DNA of 64,000 bases from NCBI RefSeq assembly GCF_900110505.1, contig NZ_FODZ01000004.1:62001-126000 (forward strand). Direction: 5' to 3'. Shown here piece after piece: positions 1 to 8,224 of this stretch. The position numbers and the translations under genes are program-made. The first letter of the stretch is position 1, and each line of letters begins with the position of its first letter. The notes beneath the pieces are model-generated. The model was given only the letters and a program-made list of their open reading frames with translations, ran no database searches and was not told the DNA's origin. The DNA is from Luteibacter sp. UNC138MFCol5.1. GTDB taxonomy: Bacteria > Pseudomonadota > Gammaproteobacteria > Xanthomonadales > Rhodanobacteraceae.

Positions 1-935
1 CCGCGGCGCTAGCGCTCTCGGCGCGCGGCGCACGGGTGAGCATCCACGAGCGATCCCGCTCGATCGGACGGAACGCCTGTTCGTGGATGGCCGGCGGGAT
101 GCTCGCACCGTTCTGCGAGAGGGACGGCGCCGAGCACGCCGTCTGTGAGCGCGGCCAGCTCGCGCTGACCTGGTGGCCCGCGAGGGTTCCTGGCGTCACG
201 CAGGCGGGCACCCTGGTGCTCGCGCTTCCTCGCGATGGCGCGGAGCTCGAGCGCATGGCGATGCGGACCCACGATCACGCATGGGTCGACGGCGAGGGCA
301 TCGCCGCGCTCGAGCCGGATCTCGCGGGCCGCTTCCGTCGAGGGCTGTGGTTCGCCAACGAGGCGCACCTCGATCCGCGCAAGGCGCTTCTCGCGGCGGC
401 CGCCGCGATCGAGCGTGACGGTGGGCACATCGAATACGACTGCGACGTTCGGCCGGGCGACTTCGACGGAGTGCCTGTCGTCGACTGCCGCGGCCTCGCG
501 GCATGCGACGATCTGCCTGACCTGCGAGGCGTGCGTGGCGAGATGGTGATCCTGCGAAGCCGCGACGTACGCCTGTCGCGTCCCGTGCGGCTGTTGCATC
601 CACGGACGCCCGTATACATCGTCCCACGCGACGATGGTCTGCTCATGGTCGGCGCCACCACGGTCGAGAGTCCGGACGGGCATCCGGTCACCGTGCGCTC
701 CGCGGTGGAGCTGCTCAACGCCGCCTACGCGCTGCATCCCGCGTTGGCCGACGCTGAAATCGTCGAGCTCGGCTCGGGCGTTCGCCCCGCGTTTCCCGAC
801 AACCTTCCGCGACTGGTCGAGAGGGGCAGGGTGATCGCGTTCAACGGACTCTACCGGCACGGTTTCCTGCTTTCGCCGTGGTATGCGGAAAGGCTGGGCG
901 ACCGGTTGTCGGCACGCTACGCGGAGGCCGCATGA
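1..935 (+). CDS. thiO: Glycine oxidase ThiO, 5' end outside window
   Basis: FAD-dependent glycine oxidase that makes the dehydroglycine (iminoacetate) used to build the thiamine thiazole ring. The reading frame is open from base 3 with no start, so the N-terminal Rossmann dinucleotide-binding loop lies upstream. What is visible begins just after it (AALALSARGARVSI, the end of the beta-alpha-beta unit), followed by WMAGGMLAPFCE, the typical ThiO/DAO-family segment, and a C-terminal FNGLYRHGFLLSP block close to the FAD site. The stop overlaps the thiS start by ATGA, so translation is coupled. A different D-amino-acid-oxidase family member is possible in isolation, but the thiS-thiG context makes ThiO the best call. 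Confidence 0.9.
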   Translation, partial: AALALSARGARVSIHERSRSIGRNACSWMAGGMLAPFCERDGAEHAVCERGQLALTWWPARVPGVTQAGTLVLALPRDGAELERMAMRTHDHAWVDGEGIAALEPDLAGRFRRGLWFANEAHLDPRKALLAAAAAIERDGGHIEYDCDVRPGDFDGVPVVDCRGLAACDDLPDLRGVRGEMVILRSRDVRLSRPVRLLHPRTPVYIVPRDDGLLMVGATTVESPDGHPVTVRSAVELLNAAYALHPALADAEIVELGSGVRPAFPDNLPRLVERGRVIAFNGLYRHGFLLSPWYAERLGDRLSARYAEAA

Positions 936-1126
936 CCATCTTCGTCAATGGCGAGGCGCAGGCGCATGCGGCGAACCTCGCCGCGTTGCTGGAGCGGATG
1001 GCGCTGTCGGGCGCCGCCGTGGCCACCGCCGTCAACGGTTGCTTCGTTCCTCGTAGCCAGCGCGAGCGGACGCGCCTCGACGACGGCGACCACGTCGAAG
1101 TGCTCGCCCCGATGCAGGGAGGATGA
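932..1126 (+). CDS. thiS: Sulfur carrier protein ThiS
   Basis: Small ubiquitin-like protein (64 aa) whose C-terminal glycine is converted to a thiocarboxylate that donates sulfur to the thiazole ring made by ThiG. It begins MTIFVNGE and ends in the diagnostic Gly-Gly. A longer in-frame ORF starts at 878, but the ATG at 932 overlapping the thiO stop gives the family length and the beta-grasp start. Its own stop overlaps the thiG start, so thiO-thiS-thiG are translationally coupled. Confidence 0.95.
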   Translation: MTIFVNGEAQAHAANLAALLERMALSGAAVATAVNGCFVPRSQRERTRLDDGDHVEVLAPMQGG

Positions 1127-1908
1127 CGATGGACGACCTCGACCTTTACGGGCGCAGGTTGTCCTCGCGACTCCTGCTCGGCACGGCCCAGTACCCGTCG
1201 CCGGCTTGTCTGGAGCATGCGGTCCGTGCCGCGCGAAGCGAGATCGTCACGGTGTCGCTGCGACGCGAGTCCGGTGGGCCCAGCGGCGGCCAGCCGTTCT
1301 GGAAGCTGGTCCAGGGGCTCGGCTGTCGCATCCTGCCGAACACGGCGGGTTGCCACACGGTGAAGGACGCGGTGACGACCGCCCACATGGCGCGCGAACT
1401 GTTCGATACGCCATGGATCAAGCTGGAGGTGATCGGCGACGACGACACGTTGCGTCCCGATGTGTTCGGGTTGGTGGAGGCGGCGCGGATCCTCTGCGTG
1501 GAGGGTTTCGAAGTCTTTCCGTACACGACCGACGATCTGGGCGTCGCGGGCCGCCTGCTGGATGCCGGCTGTCGCGTGCTGATGCCCTGGGCGGCGCCGA
1601 TCGGTAGCGGCCGGGGCCTAACGGATCCGTATGCGCTGCGTACGCTGCGCGCGCATTTTCCTGACGTGCCGCTCATCGTGGACGCCGGGATCGGTCTTCC
1701 ATCCCAGGCCGCGGCGGCCATGGAGATGGGCTACGACGCCGTGTTGCTCAATACCGCCGTCGCACGTGCCGGCGACCCGGTGCGAATGGCCGCCGCGTTC
1801 GCCGCGGCCGTCGGCGCGGGGCGCTCGGCGTGGCTTGCCGGTCCCATGGGCGAACGCGACATGGCCTCGCCATCGACGCCGGTCATGGGACTCGCGCAGT
1901 GGACGTGA
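1123..1908 (+). CDS. thiG: Thiazole synthase ThiG
   Basis: TIM-barrel enzyme of 261 aa that condenses deoxyxylulose phosphate, dehydroglycine and ThiS-thiocarboxylate into the thiazole phosphate of thiamine. The expected Schiff-base lysine is in [11 protein letters not shown] (about Lys100), and the phosphate-binding region carries VDAGIG and the AVLLNTAVA block. The first ATG overlaps thiS; a second ATG two codons later (1129) is equally possible. thiE does not follow, so the operon ends here. The next gene, poxB, encodes a thiamine-diphosphate enzyme, but the 299-nt gap argues against co-transcription. Confidence 0.95.
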   Translation: MTMDDLDLYGRRLSSRLLLGTAQYPSPACLEHAVRAARSEIVTVSLRRESGGPSGGQPFWKLVQGLGCRILPNTAGCHTVKDAVTTAHMARELFDTPWIKLEVIGDDDTLRPDVFGLVEAARILCVEGFEVFPYTTDDLGVAGRLLDAGCRVLMPWAAPIGSGRGLTDPYALRTLRAHFPDVPLIVDAGIGLPSQAAAAMEMGYDAVLLNTAVARAGDPVRMAAAFAAAVGAGRSAWLAGPMGERDMASPSTPVMGLAQWT

Positions 1909-2207
1909 GCGTGTCGGGAAGGCGATGGTGACCCAGGCGGCATTTCCGGCGACGGGTGTTCCCCCTTAGACCCACCGCACCGGCTGTCCTCCCGATGGCC
2001 ACGCTCGTGCGGTTGTCGCATCTTGCGCACGAGGGACGCGTTGTCCAAATGCGCACCCCATGCGGGGGATAGGCCCAAGATATTCGTGCCGGGCAGACTT
2101 CAATCTGTGTCGTCGACGACGAGTGTCCATGCCGCTCCGGCGCGCTGCATGACGTGCCCGTGGCATGCCTGTCGGTTGGCGCAACCCACCCATCACAAGG
2201 TAAGACC
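1909..2207. other. Intergenic region between thiG and poxB
   Basis: About 300 nt without a convincing gene; short ORFs on both strands look like GC-driven noise. A weak CCCC-ATGC-GGGG hairpin sits near 2053-2064. The poxB promoter should lie in the second half, but I could not pick a confident -35/-10 pair, and I see no riboswitch-like fold. Confidence 0.5.
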
Positions 2208-3929
2208 ATGACGAGAAAGGCTGCGGACTATATGGCGGAAGCGCTGGCGTCGGCCGGCGTCGAGAGAATCTACGGCGTGGTCGGCGATTCCCTGAACGGA
2301 TTCACCGATTCCCTGCGGCGCATGGGTTCCATCGAATGGATCCACATGCGCCACGAGGAAAGCGCGGCCTTCGCGGCCGGCGCCGAGGCGCACCTGACTG
2401 GGAAACTCGCCGTCTGCGCCGGCAGCTGTGGACCCGGCAATCTCCACCTCATCAACGGCCTGTTCGACGCCCACCGGAACCGCGTCCCCGTCCTGGCGAT
2501 CGCCGCGCACATCCCGAGCACCGAAATCGGCATCGATTACTTCCAGGCGACGCACCCGGAGCAGCTGTTCAAGGAATGCAGCCACTACGTCGAGCTGGTC
2601 AACCAGGCCGACCAGCTGCCGCAGGTCCTCCTGCGCGCCATGCGCACCGCCGTCGCGAAGAAGGGTGTCGCGGTCGTGGTGCTCTCGGGCGACATCGCGC
2701 TTCGCCCCTTGTCGGCACCCGTGCCCCGCTGGCTGGTGCCGTCGTCGCCCGTGCTCGTTCCCGCCGAGAGCGACCTGCGCCGGGTCGCCGACATCCTCAA
2801 CGAGGGGACGAACGTCACGCTGTTCTGCGGCGCGGGGACGGCAGGCGCCCACGCCGAGATGGTCGAGCTCGCCGGCAAACTCAAGGCACCGGTCGTCCAT
2901 TCACTGCGTGGCAAGGAGCATGTCGAATTCGACAACCCGCACGACGTGGGCATGACCGGCCTGCTCGGATTCGCGTCGGGCTACAAGGCGATCAAGGCAT
3001 GCGACACGCTGCTGCTGCTCGGCACCGACTTCCCGTATCGGCAGTTCTATCCGGAACACGCGCGCATCGTGCAGATCGACGTGCGCCCCGAAGCGCTCGG
3101 CAATCGCTGCGGCCTCGAACTCGGCGTTCTGGGATCGGTAGGCGAGACCCTGAAGGCGTTGCTGCCGCTCATCCATGACAAGTCCGACAGCCGCCATCTC
3201 GACGCGGCCACCAAGGACTATAAGCAGGCGCGGGCGGACCTTGACGCGCTCGCCGAGAGCCGGCCGGGTGGCAGCATCATGCATCCGCAGTACGTGACGC
3301 GCGTCGTCAGCGAGCTGGCAAAGGAGGATGCGATCTTCTCCTGCGATGTCGGAACGCCGGTCGCCTGGGCGGCTCGCTACCTCAAGATGAACGGCAAACG
3401 GCGACTGCTCGGTTCGTTCAATCACGGCTCGATGGCGAACGCGATGCTCCAGGCCATCGGCGCGCAGGCGACCTATCCCGACCGCCAGGTCATCTCGCTG
3501 TCGGGCGATGGTGGCTTCACCATGATGATGGGCGAGTTCGTGACCCTCATCCAGCACGGCTTCCCCGTCAAGGTCATCGTGCTCAACAACGGCACGCTCG
3601 GTTTCGTCGAGATGGAAATGAAGGCGGGCGGGTTCGTCGACGTCGGCGTGGACCTGAAGAACCCGAACTTCGCGGCGATGGCGTCCGCGATGGGTATCAA
3701 GGGCGTCCGCGTGGAGAAGCCCGACGACCTCCAGGCGGCGTTGACCGAGGTGCTTCAGCACGACGGACCGGCGCTGCTGGACGTGGTCTCGGCGCGGCAG
3801 GAACTGGTGCTGCCTCCGGCGAAGACGTTCGAGGAGTCCTACAACTTCGGCATGTTCCTGCTCCGGGCTGTCATGGACGGCCGCGGCAAGGAACTCATCG
3901 ATCTCGCCCGGGTGAACCTGGTGCGTTGA
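2208..3929 (+). CDS. poxB: Ubiquinone-dependent pyruvate dehydrogenase (pyruvate oxidase)
   Basis: Thiamine-diphosphate, FAD and quinone-linked enzyme that decarboxylates pyruvate to acetate and CO2 at the membrane. The 573-aa length matches E. coli PoxB (572). The N-terminal domain has the catalytic glutamate in MRHEESAAF (Glu50). The C-terminal ThDP domain has the GDGGFTMMM motif followed about 30 residues later by VIVLNN, the GDG...NN cofactor signature. An upstream in-frame ATG exists at 2154, but the chosen ATG at 2208 follows an AAGGTAAG Shine-Dalgarno-like stretch and starts the conserved MTRKAADYMAEAL. The last residues probably form the membrane-binding tail. Confidence 0.92.
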   Translation: MTRKAADYMAEALASAGVERIYGVVGDSLNGFTDSLRRMGSIEWIHMRHEESAAFAAGAEAHLTGKLAVCAGSCGPGNLHLINGLFDAHRNRVPVLAIAAHIPSTEIGIDYFQATHPEQLFKECSHYVELVNQADQLPQVLLRAMRTAVAKKGVAVVVLSGDIALRPLSAPVPRWLVPSSPVLVPAESDLRRVADILNEGTNVTLFCGAGTAGAHAEMVELAGKLKAPVVHSLRGKEHVEFDNPHDVGMTGLLGFASGYKAIKACDTLLLLGTDFPYRQFYPEHARIVQIDVRPEALGNRCGLELGVLGSVGETLKALLPLIHDKSDSRHLDAATKDYKQARADLDALAESRPGGSIMHPQYVTRVVSELAKEDAIFSCDVGTPVAWAARYLKMNGKRRLLGSFNHGSMANAMLQAIGAQATYPDRQVISLSGDGGFTMMMGEFVTLIQHGFPVKVIVLNNGTLGFVEMEMKAGGFVDVGVDLKNPNFAAMASAMGIKGVRVEKPDDLQAALTEVLQHDGPALLDVVSARQELVLPPAKTFEESYNFGMFLLRAVMDGRGKELIDLARVNLVR

Positions 3930-4086
3930 CGGAACCTGCCGTCACGGCCGGGGGACTGCGTCGCGCGAAAGGGGGGACTGATGGTCGCTCGCGTCAGGAA
4001 AGACATCACGATTCCCTGTCGATGTCGATCCGGCGAGCGAGTCGGTCAGGCCCGAGGGGCTGGTAGCGATTGAGGCGATCCGAAGG

Positions 4087-4362
4087 TCATGAATAGAGGA
4101 TATGTCCGAAACCGGCGATCTCGTGCTCCGATTCACGCAGCAGTTTTCGCATGGCGGAGGCGAGCTCGTCTTCCTTCACGCCGTCGCTGGCGATTTCCTC
4201 GATATGCCGGGCATGCCGGGCGACGCGCACGAAGCGTGTCGGTTCGGCGGTCCGCTGGATGCGTCGCGCCAGACGTCGCACGTCGGAGACGTTTCCCTCG
4301 GCGACGGCGTCGGACATGAGGAGGAGGTCGATGACGATGGAGGAAGCGGGACTCAGCGACAC
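4087..4362 (-). CDS. Small hypothetical protein, mostly helical
   Basis: A 91-aa protein starting at a GTG preceded by CGGAG at 7-nt spacing. It begins MSLSPASSIVIDLLLMSDAV and continues as charged, amphipathic helical sequence (DVRRLARRIQRT, ELASAMRKLLRESEHEI). I do not recognise the family. It is preferred over the 146-aa ORF on the other strand because its composition is protein-like and it has a ribosome-binding site. Two palindromes sit directly upstream (4372-4388 and 4392-4407), suggesting dedicated regulation. A short signalling or stress adaptor is possible, but no function can be assigned. Confidence 0.6.
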   Translation of the reverse strand: MSLSPASSIVIDLLLMSDAVAEGNVSDVRRLARRIQRTAEPTRFVRVARHARHIEEIASDGVKEDELASAMRKLLRESEHEIAGFGHILYS

Positions 4363-4371
4363 GGCAACACT

Positions 4372-4388
4372 CCGATATGCAATATCGG
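4372..4388. promoter_or_regulatory. 7-3-7 perfect inverted repeat (operator-like)
   Basis: CCGATAT-GCA-ATATCGG, a perfect palindrome 10 nt upstream of the GTG of the small minus-strand gene and covering its ribosome-binding site. Its position would let a bound protein, or the hairpin in the mRNA, block expression. It is one of two palindromes in the same 116-nt gap. Confidence 0.45.
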
Positions 4389-4391
4389 CAG

Positions 4392-4407
4392 CGTGACGTG
4401 CGTCACG
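4392..4407. promoter_or_regulatory. CRP/Clp-like binding site
   Basis: CGTGACG-TG-CGTCACG contains the exact GTGA-N6-TCAC core recognised by CRP-family regulators; Clp is the Xanthomonadales member. It lies about 30-45 nt upstream of the GTG start of the gene at 4087-4362. The family assignment of the regulator is inferred from the symmetry alone. Confidence 0.5.
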
Positions 4408-4478
4408 TTTTCAGGAGCCGGTCAGTCCATGAAAGGGGTCTTCATTTCTGTGAAACGTTCAGCTTCGTCCGCGTCGAG

Positions 4479-5273
4479 TCAGGGGGGCTGTAGCGGGAGG
4501 TGCGGCCGCGACGCGGTGGCTGGCGGGAATGTCAGGACGTAGTCGAATCCCACCGCCGTCCCGTCGTTCAGTGTGAAAGGAGACGATGCACCGGTGAAGC
4601 CGGTCACTGGCCGGGCCTCACATGTCCCTACGCACATCCACGCCTGGCCGAGTCCCGATGAGTCGAGCAGGATGCTCTTGATGCCGGGTCCGGTATACGC
4701 ACCCGCGGGCTTGAAGGTGAACGACGGAATGATCGCCTGTCTCCGCTGCGCATGCATCGATCCGCCGATCGCGATGATGCGACCCTTCGCGGAAAGCGCC
4801 TTGAGATGTTCGCCGACGAGTCGGTTGCTTGTCTCGTCGTCGTCACCGATCGCGACGAGCTGGTAGTCGATGACCAACTTGCCTTGCTTCTCGAGAACCT
4901 GAAGTTCGTCGACGAGCTTCGCATAGGCTTCCGAGGTCCGGCCGTCCATTCCCGACCAGACGCGGCCATGCGTGTCGGCGGCGACAGGCGGCAGCTCGAA
5001 CGACACGTAGAGCGGCGATATATGTCTTCCGACCGCCGACCGGACGAGGCAGCCAACGAACGCCGGACTCTCGTTCGTACCGTGCGTCTCGCCGAAGTAG
5101 ACGTTCCCGAGATCGAGGACCTCGTTCATGACCGCTTTGGTTGGACATATGCCCGAGACCGCCCGGCCAGTCGTCGCGTCGCTCCCGGAAACGCTCGTTC
5201 CGCATAGCCCCGCCGATACCGCGATGAGAAACGCCAGCCCGCCGATCCGCTTGCCGCGAGTCACGCCAGTCAC
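4479..5273 (-). CDS. Exported protein with GETHGTNE motif
   Basis: 264-aa exported protein of unknown function. The start chosen is a GTG with an AGGAGG four bases upstream, giving MTGVTRGKRI plus a hydrophobic stretch GGLAFLIAVSAGL that reads as a signal peptide. The ORF stays open upstream to 5339, but that extension buries the signal. The mature part carries YFGETHGTNESPAFV. The GE-x-HGT pattern recalls the histidine/glutamate motif of Tiki/ChaN/erythromycin-esterase-like proteins and recurs in many uncharacterised secreted proteobacterial proteins. A later IIAIGGSMHA may be a second metal- or substrate-binding histidine. Function is open; a hydrolase or metal-dependent role is a guess. 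Confidence 0.75.
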   Translation of the reverse strand: MTGVTRGKRIGGLAFLIAVSAGLCGTSVSGSDATTGRAVSGICPTKAVMNEVLDLGNVYFGETHGTNESPAFVGCLVRSAVGRHISPLYVSFELPPVAADTHGRVWSGMDGRTSEAYAKLVDELQVLEKQGKLVIDYQLVAIGDDDETSNRLVGEHLKALSAKGRIIAIGGSMHAQRRQAIIPSFTFKPAGAYTGPGIKSILLDSSGLGQAWMCVGTCEARPVTGFTGASSPFTLNDGTAVGFDYVLTFPPATASRPHLPLQPP

Positions 5274-5399
5274 GAAACCTCCTGTTCGGTGAAACATCCG
5301 GCGTAGCGCCCAAACGACGACGCAGGCGGCCGTCTTCATCCATGATGACGCAGGGCGGCACCGCTTGAACAGGTGGCAGTCACCAGGCCGCGAAGAGCT

Positions 5400-5666
5400 T
5401 TACACCTTCAACAGGTTGCACAGTCGCAGCAGGGCCCGGCCTATACCGCGGCTGGGAAGCCGGGCCTCGGGTGGCAGGAGGACGATGACGAGCAGGGCGG
5501 CGTGGGCCACGTCGTCGAGGCAGAGGTCCTGGGCTTGCTTGCGCACCAGGTGCGCGCGGAACCGGGCTTCGTCCATGTCGCCGTCGAGGATGGCGTTGCC
5601 CACGGCGGATGCCTCCAGGGCGAGGTGGGCGCGGGTCAGGACGATTTCGGTGTCGACGGTAGCCAT
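5400..5666 (-). CDS. Small hypothetical protein
   Basis: 88-aa protein starting MATVDTEIVLTRAHLALEA. The first two thirds are helical and acidic; the last part is hydrophobic (HAALLVIVLLPPEARL), then basic (RGIGRALLRLCNLLKV). I do not recognise the family. It lies just downstream of dkgB on the same strand with a 66-nt gap, so co-transcription is possible. The larger plus-strand ORF across this region is an antisense shadow of dkgB. No strong ribosome-binding site was found. Confidence 0.5.
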   Translation of the reverse strand: MATVDTEIVLTRAHLALEASAVGNAILDGDMDEARFRAHLVRKQAQDLCLDDVAHAALLVIVLLPPEARLPSRGIGRALLRLCNLLKV

Positions 5667-5732
5667 GGGTCGAGATTAGGCCCATGGCTTGGCCGAGGAC
5701 ATCCGACGGGCGGCGTATGCCGGCCGGGTGGA

Positions 5733-6536
5733 TCAATCCCAGACGGGCGCCAGGCCGGCCGGGCTGACTTCGCGGCCGTTCCGCTCGAGGCGCGCGATAC
5801 GAGCCATGTCGTCGTCGTCGAGGCGCAGGTCGCGGGCCAGCAGGTTGCTGGCGAGGTTCTCGCGCTTCGTGGACGAGGGGATGACCGCGTAGCCGAGCCG
5901 CAGCGCCCAGGCGAGCGCGACCTGCGCCACCGTGGCGCGATGTTTCTCCGCGATCTGAGCGAGCACCGGATCCGCGAGGACCTTTCCGTAGGCGAGGGTC
6001 ATGTACGACGTGACGCGAATGCCTTGCTCCGCGAGGAACGCGGTCAGTGGCGCGTTCTGCAGGTACGGGCTGAGTTCGATCTGGTTGGTGGCGATCGCGT
6101 CGGCGCCCACCGCGGCGATGGCCTGGCGCGTGAGGTCGATGTTGAAGTTCGAGATGCCGATCTGGCGCGTCAGGCCGAGCGATTTCGCCTCCGCCAGCGC
6201 CTCCATGTACTCCGGCAACTCGACGCCGTTGCCCGGCGCGGGCCAGTGGATCAGCGTGAGATCCGCATGGCCTATGCGCAGTTTCTCGAGACTTTCGCGC
6301 AGGCTCGGAACGAGCTTCCGGCGGCTGTAGTTGTCGGTCCAGATCTTGGTCGTGACGAAGAGGTCGTCACGGCGGACGCCGCTTTCGGCGATCGCCTTGC
6401 CGACATCGGCCTCGTTGCCGTAGATCTGCGCGGTATCCACGGCGCGATAGCCGAGTTCGAGCGCGGTGGAGACGGAATCGACGGCGGCCTGGCCGGTGAG
6501 GCGGAAGGTGCCGACGCCAAAGGCGGGAAGGGTCAT
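5733..6536 (-). CDS. dkgB: 2,5-didehydrogluconate reductase B-like aldo/keto reductase
   Basis: NADPH-dependent aldo/keto reductase acting on 2,5-diketo-D-gluconate, methylglyoxal and other small carbonyls. With the ATG at 6536 (GAGGAAT upstream) the protein is 267 aa, the same length as E. coli DkgB, and it opens [13 protein letters not shown]. The catalytic tetrad is visible: Asp in [11 protein letters not shown] with Tyr in the same block, Lys in TTKIW and His in LIHWP. The cofactor tail [15 protein letters not shown] and the end [10 protein letters not shown] also match. The ORF is open to 6767, but that extension is low-complexity arginine-rich sequence. The gene runs alongside the TetR regulator upstream, 110 nt apart. 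Confidence 0.92.
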   Translation of the reverse strand: MTLPAFGVGTFRLTGQAAVDSVSTALELGYRAVDTAQIYGNEADVGKAIAESGVRRDDLFVTTKIWTDNYSRRKLVPSLRESLEKLRIGHADLTLIHWPAPGNGVELPEYMEALAEAKSLGLTRQIGISNFNIDLTRQAIAAVGADAIATNQIELSPYLQNAPLTAFLAEQGIRVTSYMTLAYGKVLADPVLAQIAEKHRATVAQVALAWALRLGYAVIPSSTKRENLASNLLARDLRLDDDDMARIARLERNGREVSPAGLAPVWD

Positions 6537-6646
6537 GGGTATTCCTCGTTGCGAACCGGGGAACACTTTGCGCGCATCATCCTTGCGGAATAAGCAGGCA
6601 ATGAAGGAAATACTTTTCCTCCGCGGTGGAAAATGCCGGCATGAGC

Positions 6647-7219
6647 TCACATAGTCTCGGCAGCGGCGAGCAGGCGAACGGCGGCGGTGACGCGCTTTCT
6701 CAGTTGCGCCTGGTGCCTTGCGGCCTCGGTACCGGTGGACATGCTGAACGCGTTCGCGGCCGTCCATGCCGTGGCGACGGTCATGATGACCGTGAGCAGG
6801 AACTCGGGAGGGAACGCGCCGCCGATGGCGCCGGCTTTTCGCGCGTCCGATAGCGCGCGGATCTTCGCCGCATGCGACGCGCCACGTTCAGATGGCGCCT
6901 CGGTGCTTTGCTCCAGGCTGTGCCAGGCCAGCAGGCGCATCAGTTTCGGGTTAGCCATCGAGAAATCGAAGACTCGGCCGGCATAGCCCGCCACGTCGTC
7001 CGGCGTGAAGGCCAGGTGCTCGTACGCAGGTACGAGGTAATGGCCGAGCACCGCGGTGAAGAGCGATTCCTTGTTTCCGAAGTAGATGTAGATCAGGTTC
7101 TTGTTACATCCGGCCTCGGCGGCGACGCGGTCGACACGCGCACCGGCGATGCCGTACGCCGAGAACTCGGTCATGGCGGCATCGAGGATCCGCTCTTTCG
7201 TCGCTTCGGCATTTCGCAC
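6647..7219 (-). CDS. TetR/AcrR-family transcriptional regulator
   Basis: 190-aa repressor. The N-terminal helix-turn-helix is clear: [46 protein letters not shown]. The C-terminal half resembles a TetR_C domain for ligand binding. It is divergent from an SDR gene at 7334, and the 114-nt gap holds two near-identical palindromes, the usual arrangement for a TetR repressor controlling itself and a neighbouring oxidoreductase. The ligand is unknown, and dkgB downstream may also be under its control. Confidence 0.92.
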   Translation of the reverse strand: MRNAEATKERILDAAMTEFSAYGIAGARVDRVAAEAGCNKNLIYIYFGNKESLFTAVLGHYLVPAYEHLAFTPDDVAGYAGRVFDFSMANPKLMRLLAWHSLEQSTEAPSERGASHAAKIRALSDARKAGAIGGAFPPEFLLTVIMTVATAWTAANAFSMSTGTEAARHQAQLRKRVTAAVRLLAAAETM

Positions 7220-7261
7220 AGGTTCGCTCCCGTTGCTGGCGTTCCGGATGCTAGCACTTGA

Positions 7262-7273
7262 CTAACCGGTTAG
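7262..7273. promoter_or_regulatory. Operator palindrome 1 for the TetR regulator
   Basis: CTAACCGGTTAG, a perfect 12-bp palindrome between the divergent tetR-like gene and the SDR gene. It recurs with one base changed at 7291-7302, centre to centre 29 bp, close to three helical turns, so two dimers could bind on the same face. Confidence 0.75.
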
Positions 7274-7290
7274 ATATGACCACATTACAT

Positions 7291-7302
7291 CTAACCAGTT
7301 AG
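7291..7302. promoter_or_regulatory. Operator palindrome 2 for the TetR regulator
   Basis: CTAACCAGTTAG, followed at once by another TTAG half-site. It is the second copy of the 7262-7273 palindrome and lies 32 nt before the SDR start codon, where occupancy would block transcription. Confidence 0.75.
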
Positions 7303-7333
7303 TTAGCAAATGCTCGACATCCAGGAAATTCCA

Positions 7334-8179
7334 ATGACGCAACGTACGTGGTTCATCACCGGCATCAGCAGCGGCTTCGGGCGCGAGATGGCCATTCAGC
7401 TTCTCTCGCGCGGCGATCGCGTGTTCGGCACGGTCCGGCAATCCGGAGCCGCGGACGATCTGAGCGAAGCCCATGGCGACGTGCTCCGTATCGCCACGCT
7501 CGATGTCACCGATGTCGCGGCCATCCACCGTGTCGTGGCGGAGGCGTTCGCGTCGTTCGGCCGCATCGATGTGATCGTCAACAACGCCGGGTACGGTCTC
7601 TTCGGCGCGGTCGAGGGTCTCGATGGCGAACAGATCCGTCACCAGATCGATACCAATCTCGTCGGTCCCATCGAGGTGACACGCGCGGCGCTGCCATTCC
7701 TTCGCCGCCAGGGCGGTGGCCGGATCCTGGCGCTCTCCACCTACGGCGGCCAGGCGACCCATCCGGGCGCGTCGCTCTACCACGCGAGCAAATGGGGTCT
7801 CGAAGGGTTTTTCGACGCGCTCCACGCCGAGGTGGCATCGTTCGGGATCGGCGTGACGATCGTGGAGCCGGGTGGCGCGCGCACCGCGTTTCGTACGACG
7901 GCGGGTGCACGCATGGGCGGAGAACCCGAGGCGTACAAGGACACGCCCGTCGGCATGATCCGCAGCATCCTCCAGGACCCGACGCGCATGCCGAACGGCG
8001 ATCCGTCGAAGATGGTGGCGCGGATGATCGATAGCTTGGACCGGACACCTGCGCCGAAGCGGCTGGTCCTCGGCAGCGACGCGTATGCGATGATCGCGAA
8101 GGCGTTGCGCGAGCGGCTCGCCGACGTGGAGGCGCAGGAAAAAGAAGCGAGCGCTACGGACTTCCCGGCCGCCCGCTGA
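7334..8179 (+). CDS. Short-chain dehydrogenase/reductase
   Basis: Classical SDR oxidoreductase of 281 aa, probably NADP(H)-linked. Visible motifs are the glycine-rich TGISSGFG, NNAGYGLFGAVE, and the catalytic YHASKWGLEGFFDAL with a preceding serine in LALSTYGG. The ATG at 7334 follows AGGAAATTCC; an upstream ATG at 7310 lacks a site and lies against the second operator. The gene is divergent from the TetR regulator and likely repressed by it. The C-terminal extension (about 40 residues beyond the core) is typical of the larger classical SDRs annotated only as oxidoreductases, so the substrate is unknown. Confidence 0.88.
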   Translation: MTQRTWFITGISSGFGREMAIQLLSRGDRVFGTVRQSGAADDLSEAHGDVLRIATLDVTDVAAIHRVVAEAFASFGRIDVIVNNAGYGLFGAVEGLDGEQIRHQIDTNLVGPIEVTRAALPFLRRQGGGRILALSTYGGQATHPGASLYHASKWGLEGFFDALHAEVASFGIGVTIVEPGGARTAFRTTAGARMGGEPEAYKDTPVGMIRSILQDPTRMPNGDPSKMVARMIDSLDRTPAPKRLVLGSDAYAMIAKALRERLADVEAQEKEASATDFPAAR

Positions 8180-8185
8180 TCGAGG

Positions 8186-8215
8186 CCGGAGGGCCGCGTC
8201 GTCGCGGCCCTCCGG
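8186..8215. terminator. Perfect 13-bp hairpin between convergent genes
   Basis: CCGGAGGGCCGCG, loop TCGT, then the exact reverse complement. It lies between the SDR stop and the stop of the convergent royal-jelly-like gene, where a bidirectional terminator is expected. There is no U-tract on either side, so intrinsic termination is likely but not certain. Confidence 0.65.
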
Positions 8216-8224
8216 ACCTGTGGA

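Noticed and set aside
2193-2900. 235-aa minus-strand ORF opposite poxB
   Set aside because: Antisense shadow rich in Gly/Arg/Asp; the plus frame has the ThDP signature.
4102-4542. 146-aa plus-strand ORF
   Set aside because: Overlaps the better supported 91-aa minus-strand gene and the regulatory palindromes; low-complexity end.
5373-6593. 406-aa plus-strand ORF
   Set aside because: Antisense shadow of dkgB; the composition is arginine/glycine/valine-rich with no recognisable motif.
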